Part shown: positions 58,684 to 64,000 of the stretch, one piece after another
Layout of the letters: each line of letters starts with the position of its first letter
Numbering within the stretch: position 1 is the stretch's first letter
Origin: Phoronis australis
Lineage: Eukaryota > Phoronida > Phoronidae
NCBI GenBank assembly: GCA_002633005.1
Contig: NMRA01000548.1
Span: 1 to 64,000 of the forward strand
DNA length: 64,000 bases
Reading direction: 5' to 3'
Position numbers and translations under genes: made by a program
The notes under the pieces: model-generated
The model's database searches: none
What the model was told of the DNA's origin: nothing
What the model saw: the letters and a program-made list of their open reading frames with translations, nothing else

Positions 58684-61600
58684 CTGCAATGAAAAAATTT
58701 CTCTAGTCATTGCACGTTTACATAATAATAAAAACTCAGACATGTACTACAACTTCGTAAGGGGATGTCTACGTAAGGGGATGTCTACGTAAGGGGATGT
58801 CTACGTAAGGGGATGTCTACGTAAGGGGATGTCTACGTAAGGGGATGTCTACGTAAGGGGATGTCTACGTAAGGGGATGTCTACGTAAGGGGATGTCAAT
58901 GTAAAGGGATGTCTACGTAAGGGGATGTCAGTGTATTTAGCCAAATATCTAGAAAACCAGATTTCAGCTCAGTAAAAGTAGAGTTTACTTTTTCAATTTT
59001 ACTAATCTGTCATTGATAAATTGTGTCACGTGACCAAGTCTTTTTTAGGAAAAAAGAAAAGTACATTGACCAAAACGAGGGTATCAATAACAAAAATGAA
59101 CACCTAAAAAATTCCTGACAGCCTTTCCGGTTACACTGCATAAAGCATAGGACCAGAAAGTTTCATATGATCTGAATTAGATCTGGTATTTCTGAGATAA
59201 GATGTTCTGAAGTTAGATTTGGTCACTTTCCTAAGATCCTACTTTTTCTCATCAATCTGACACTTCTGACTGAAAAGAGACAGTGTAAAGCACTTTACCT
59301 TAAGTTATAATTTCTTGTGTCTGTAAAATTGTACTGGGTATCCAGTGGCAGATTTATGGGGGGCAAGGGGGCCATGGCGCCCCCTAAAATTCTTCCACAT
59401 TCCATTTGGCAGTTGGGTGGTGCGAATGTCCTATGGGCAAAATCCTGGCTAATACTCTGCCCTGGCCCCCCTAACTCAAAATCCTGGATCCGCCACAGGC
59501 AAACTATGTTTGCATACCAATTTGAAACAAATGGAGTTTGCCTTCAGAACTAACAGAGAACATGCCATACTTGTCGAGGATAACATGCTTAACTTAGCAT
59601 AGATGCTTAAAAGTGAAAATTTGTAAATTTCACAACCAAACAATATTAAAGCCAAACATGGGGCCCAGTAAGCCAAATTTCACAAAGATGATTAGATGGA
59701 TAGCCACAAAAACAGTGCAAAGAATCTGTGATGCAGCTAGCTCACCTGAATATAGCGGGGTCCTACGGCACTTAACCATATTCCCATGGAAACGTCTTCA
59801 CCCTAAAAAGATTTTTAAAATATAAGATTCTGAATAGTAACACCTAACAACTGTGATGGAACAAAAGCTGCACAACAATGAAAAGAGAGTTTTCGTCATT
59901 TCTAAAAGTCAGACACAAGTTATTAACTTTTTTCACTACGGTAACCAGTGTTTGTAGAGCTGCATTTTTCAGCATCCATTAAATTTTAAGGTGCAACTAC
60001 CAACAGGTATCAGTGGTCAATGAAGAAGCACAAATGGGTTTTGACAGAAATGCATACTTTGTCAGACATTTCTAATTTGAAATCCGAATCGTTCTGAGTT
60101 TGAGTCAAACATAGGCAACGGAATTTCTTCAAAACATCAAACGAGAAACAAATGAAAAAAATTATTTTGGTTTGGGATTTGGTAAAATTGCCATCCTGTG
60201 GTCTGGCGCCATTACGTAGTTGTCTTCCATAAAATATACGGTTTACTAGGTCAAGACTGGGCAAGTACCCAACTCGCCAATTGGTGCGCTTGACAGTGAA
60301 TGGGTTTGTCGACAAAAGGTCCATCTGCCAATGAAAGAGTTTCAGAGACAATAAACCTGCCTTGCACCACAAAAACTAACTTAATTTAGACCACTGTTGG
60401 TTATGAAATTGGCTTCCAATTCAGAGGATTTCGTCTACGGTGCTGGTGTCATTTTTTGAATGCATTGTGGGATGATTGTATCATAATCATCCACTGACAT
60501 CACTGAAATTTTGGGGATATGTACAAACCTGGTCTGCATTCTGTAGCAACTAGTATTTAGCGACCAACGCTAATGACAATCATGTACTTCCCCGCTTGCA
60601 CTGTAGGCAATATATGGCAGTGATGTGTAATCTGATATTTTCCAGAATTTCTTGGGTCTACAGAATACAGGTTGTGTTTTACATGAGACTTATCTTCAGC
60701 CTAATCGGATAGTACATATTTCGAGAATCTTTTGCCCAAAACACTTGCAAAAAGTTTATGTATTCATTCGATGCATTAGCAACTCGCTTCCGTTTCTTAT
60801 TCTTACATGATTATTGTACACGTAGTCATACTCTTTCACAAAAAGCATGTTGCAGCGGACCTCAAGTGACAAGTGCTGTTTTTTGACATATTGTTTACAA
60901 GTCACCAAGTTTTCAGTGACGTCAGTAGATGTTTACAAGCCTACAGCTGACCCACAATGTATTTGAAAAATGACAACAGCGCCATAGACGAGATCCTTTG
61001 CATTTTTCCTCAGTCAAATTTGAGGCAATTTATGGGCTTGGAAAGACCAGAAAGATCTTGATTGCTAAGATCAGGCTATCCAGGTTGGCTGGTTATAGCG
61101 GGTCATTTTATGTACCGAACAGGGTCTTAGGCAATACGTAACTGTAAATTTTTTTCAAACATTTCTCATCTAAGTTAGGATTAAAAAGAATTTGCACGTT
61201 CATAGTGGTGATTTAAAGCAAAAACAACAAAAGCTACCTGAAAGATTTCTAAGTGGTCAGAATTTGACGATATCCATTCAGCCAGGTCCAATGACAATAC
61301 ATAGCCCACTCCACAAGCAAACTTTGGATATGACAGAGCAGTGTATTTATGCTCCGCCCATTTTCCATAAGGTTCCACCTTCCAGTCATAACGGAAACTG
61401 CAACAAATGCATGATATTGCACAAAGCGGTGAGTAGAATATAAACTCTTGACTCTAAATGCAAAAACTCAGCTACCGAGAATAAAATTAAAAATATAAAT
61501 ACATTTCTTACATCAACAAAAATGCGCAGTTTAATTGTTTTGGCAACAATGTAATTTGCAATGTAGCAAAATCAGGTACTCATCCAATTTTGTACAAAAA

Positions 61601-64000
61601 CTTGGGGTGTATTTTCAATCCATAAAATCAATCTTGAAATGTGTCACTTCCAAGTAAAACAATCAAGGGTGCGTATCTCATTAAACCTTTAATATGTAAA
61701 TTAACTACCTAGGATGTTGCAGTTTGATGAGTCCGTAGTGGTCCACCTGAAGTTTAAACCTCCTTTTAAGTCCCAATTTTGCAACTGTATTTCATGCTAC
61801 TATGTGTGCCCCCTCTATTTGTGGAAATTTAATAGTGGTGAATGAAAGACCATGCAAGACTGGCCAAGACCGTGATTAAAAAGGACTTTTAAGTTAAAGG
61901 GGTTTCACATCGAGCCTGCAGAGAGTTGCATTGTGCTGTGTACAGAGTATGCTGCCTATTCATGAAAAAATGTTGCTGTGCGCACGATTGATGGAGTCAT
62001 AGGCTGGTGTATTTGTCAGACTGGCGAAAATTAGCGTACAACTGTGACAAGCAAAGCGATAAGGGAAGGGTTAGTGATGCTGACGTTTTAAGCACTTTAA
62101 GGTTATGTAGGACTCCAGAAAAATGTCCAAATTTGTCTACCTTCAAAACAACATTTCATGAACACTGATATGAAACAAAATTTGATCATGTTACTGATAC
62201 TGTTGTTTCGCTATCAATGTACTTTAACCTTTCTTTTTTGCTAAATTTCACTAAAGACATGGCCACGTGCGTCACTTAGTGGCAGACTGGTAGAAAGTCA
62301 AAAATCAAATTCTCCAGGCTTTTTATTTTCACTATAGAGTACTGAGTTAAAATTGATAGTTTTGCAGATATTTCACTAAACACAGACTTGTTAATTTATT
62401 TATTTATTGTAAAATTTAAAATGAAGGTGGCCTCTTCAGTGACAGCATTGCTTTCCAAGAGGACCCTACATAACCTAAAATACTTATCTAACTACCTGAG
62501 CAGGCAAAGGTGGCCACTATTTCAATTGATCAAAACTTCACCCCAAACAGGCTCACGTACTTTCCCAGCCAAATCTTCCTCTCATTACTCAGACTAGTAA
62601 TGAAATCGATGATAGCATCAATGTTCACATAACAATCGTCATCAGTCTTCAACAGGTATTCATAAGATATGTTGTTTGCCCTTAACCTGCAAATTACGAG
62701 GGTAATTTGTCTCAGGTACATGTATTTGAACTTAGAACATCATTAAAATAACTGGAGGATTTGAAGGAAAAAGATGATAGACAGAATCATAGACTTTCAA
62801 CGTACAACTGAGAAAACTGAATGTAGAATAAATTGGTTCCGATTCATCAGCTAAAAACCCTTTTCAGGAAAATTTTCAAAGCAATTAACCTGCAAACTGT
62901 TTGTAAATGTTCCTTAGTCTCTAGTCAATATTTGCAAAGCCAGAGAAGTGTGCAGCAACCAGGTTTTAGTACTCGAAGGTGAATGAGTGAACCAAGCAAA
63001 TTTAATTGCCTTTCAAATTCTATAAAATGTTACCATTGGATTGAATGACATTTTATGGCAGAATGAAAGTAACAAGACAATTATCAAACCCATCTCTTAT
63101 ACCCTTATCATCACAGTGATTTTAAAAATACTGATGATTTCCCCAACTTTAATTATTGTATTGTACCCCAAAGGCTGATAAACCAGGTAAATTTTCGCAA
63201 CTGGATTGACTCAACCCAACAAGATTCTTTTGTCTGCTTGGAAAGTTTTCTTCCAAATTTTATTTGCTGTTTCAGAAGAAAGAATATTACAACATGCAAC
63301 TCCAAAACACAACAAATGTCATAAATAGCCTTCTTGGAGAACCCTTCAAGGCTTACTAGCCAGCTGCCTTGATTTTACTATGGAGATGCATCATTCTGTA
63401 CCTGGCACCAGCGAAGATCTGTGCAATAATTGTCCTGGAAATTCTATAGAACTTGTATTCTCAAATAAAATGGAAAAATATCATCTCTAGGCATTCAGCA
63501 CATAAATAATTATATACCGATCTTTGCAGTAAACACTGCCAAGAACTGTAAAAAAATATTAGCCTGCCAAAACTGAGTAGAAACATTTCGAGAATTAAAT
63601 TTCTGCATTTTATTTTAACCCTTTTCAATTCAAACAAAGGATAAAAACACAACGCTGCTTTAGACACGACAACAAGGTTTATGACAGATTAATACTGAAT
63701 GCTAAAATCTCAATTTCTATAGTTAAAGGTCACACCCAACAGAAACATATCCAGTAACAGACTGAAGAGGTCTCTTTGTTCACAAAAAAATAACCCAATA
63801 ACGACAGTCTTCAGGAGTTATTACCATTTCAAGAACTCAAGCACCTTCTGTGGCAGATTCCTGTACACGTCCACCGTGTCCACAATAACTATATCATGGT
63901 GCTGCTCAATTTCCCGATGCAGGGTTGTCTTCTCAGCCACCAGTTTCTCAGTGTGTTGAGCAAGTCTCATCTCTTGACCTTCAATGTGTGATGACACATT
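58534..64000 (-). CDS. B3GALNT2: UDP-GalNAc:beta-1,3-N-acetylgalactosaminyltransferase 2 (3' half, runs off the window)
   Basis: Five minus-strand exons: beyond 64000 to 63825, 62686-62561, 61397-61238, 59802-59746, 58683-58534. All phases agree. Blocks in order: HHDIVIVDTVDVYRNLPQK (human EHDDIVFVDVVDTYRNVPAK), the metal/nucleotide-sugar site KTDDDCYVN, YPKFACGVGYVLS, GEDVSMGIWLSAVGP, then LCEKSC and NPCGCNAE. Human B3GALNT2 has the same C-terminal Cys pattern (LCEKTC, DPCRC), which separates it from other GT31 enzymes. Known role: ER/Golgi type II membrane enzyme that adds GalNAc beta-1,3 to GlcNAc, needed for the O-mannosyl core M3 glycan of alpha-dystroglycan. The transmembrane anchor and stem lie to the right. 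The active-site residues seen are intact. Confidence 0.96.
58757..58932 (+). repeat. 16-bp minisatellite, about 11 units
   Basis: The unit gtaaggggatgtctac repeats head to tail. The first eight units are perfect and the last three carry changes (gtcaat, gtaaaggg, gtcagt). It lies in the last intron of B3GALNT2, 73 bases upstream of the acceptor of the last exon, and is likely length-polymorphic. Confidence 0.97.
59015..59290 (-). repeat. Interspersed repeat 'R1', copy 4
   Basis: The minus strand carries TTGTTATTGATACCCTCGTT and the R1 left part (catcttatctcagaaatacc, tatgctttatgcagtgt). Ends near a GTCACGTGAC palindrome. In a B3GALNT2 intron. Confidence 0.65.
59343..59499. mobile_element. 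MITE-like element, 'GGATCC' type
   Basis: The left end cagtggcagatttatggggg pairs with the right end (complement cctgtggcggatccaggatt). Same family style as 18549-18711. It lies in a B3GALNT2 intron, directly beside an R1 copy. Confidence 0.6.
59746..59802 (-). CDS. B3GALNT2: B3GALNT2 exon (GEDVSMGIW)
   Basis: Only 19 codons, GEDVSMGIWLSAVGPRYIQ, between acceptor cttttag and donor gtgagc. GEDVSMGIW is identical to human and includes the conserved GT31 E/DDV motif. Confidence 0.96.
59803..61237 (-). other. B3GALNT2 intron
   Basis: A 120-codon frame at 60010-60372 has an acceptor-like cattggcag but no family similarity, and the flanking exons already join in phase without it. Confidence 0.6.
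61238..61397 (-). CDS. B3GALNT2: B3GALNT2 exon (FACGVGYVLS block)
   Basis: 160 bases after acceptor tttgttgcag. FRYDWKVEPYGKW and YPKFACGVGYVLS match human FRLNWAVDRTGKW and YPAFACGSGYVIS. Donor gtagctttt. Confidence 0.96.
62095..62280 (+). repeat. Interspersed repeat 'R1', copy 5
   Basis: aggttatgtaggactccaga at the left, then TTTGATCATGTTACTGATAC and GTTGTTTCGCTATCAATGTA, matching the R1 core. In a B3GALNT2 intron, antisense to the gene. Confidence 0.65.
62561..62686 (-). CDS. B3GALNT2: B3GALNT2 exon (DDD motif)
   Basis: 126 bases. YLLKTDDDCYVNIDAIIDFI contains the catalytic DDD metal-binding motif. Acceptor taatttgcag, donor gtacgtgag. Confidence 0.97.
62687..63824 (-). other. B3GALNT2 intron
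   Basis: AT-rich, with no exon or repeat that I can support. Confidence 0.6.
63825..64000 (-). CDS. B3GALNT2: B3GALNT2 exon, cut by the window edge
   Basis: 58 codons and 2 bases remain, ending ..VLEFLKW at donor gtaata. IVIVDTVDVYRNLPQKVLEF is conserved; the first half (EGQEMRLAQHTEKLVAEKTT) is the variable insert before it. Confidence 0.95.

Noticed and set aside
60010-60372. 120-codon minus frame in a B3GALNT2 intron
   Set aside because: Flanking exons join in phase without it and it has no GT31 similarity.

Overview
This is eukaryotic, metazoan DNA. The genes are split into short exons with GT..AG introns, and three of the four clear genes match animal secretory-pathway proteins (SAYSD1, COG2, B3GALNT2). 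The exons are nearer to vertebrate orthologues than I would expect from an insect. tRNA-derived SINEs, several MITE-like families, a Penelope-like element and diverged allelic copies at assembly gaps suggest a heterozygous, probably marine invertebrate. I cannot name the phylum from this window.

Layout. At 1325-1702 (+) lies the last coding exon of SAYSD1. At 4305-16485 (-) lie 16 consecutive in-phase exons of COG2 (702 residues plus stop), tail-to-tail with SAYSD1. A tentative upstream COG2 exon lies at 28451-28486, which would make the first intron about 12 kb, filled with repeats. From about 28.5 to 50.6 kb I see no recognisable host gene: this stretch holds repeats, inverted repeats, MITEs, two gap-associated duplications and a few unexplained ORFs. 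At 51003-56747 (+) is a complete five-exon gene for a small secreted cysteine-rich protein with an antistasin-like module, a Kunitz domain and cysteine-rich tails; an RFX-type X-box and a TATA box lie upstream. At 58534 to the right edge (-) are five exons of B3GALNT2, tail-to-tail with the Kunitz gene; its 5' part is outside the window.

The genes are not an operon. Three of them act in the ER and Golgi: SAYSD1 in ER translocation quality control, COG2 in the Golgi tethering complex, and B3GALNT2 as a GalNAc transferase. This may be chance or old synteny, since human COG2 and B3GALNT2 both lie in 1q42. I found no CRISPR, prokaryotic operon or defence-like system. The points most worth checking are the unusual Kunitz gene, the hammerhead-like core beside the Penelope remnant, the gap-flanking duplications, the large inverted repeats and the 202-codon open frame at 41226-41834.
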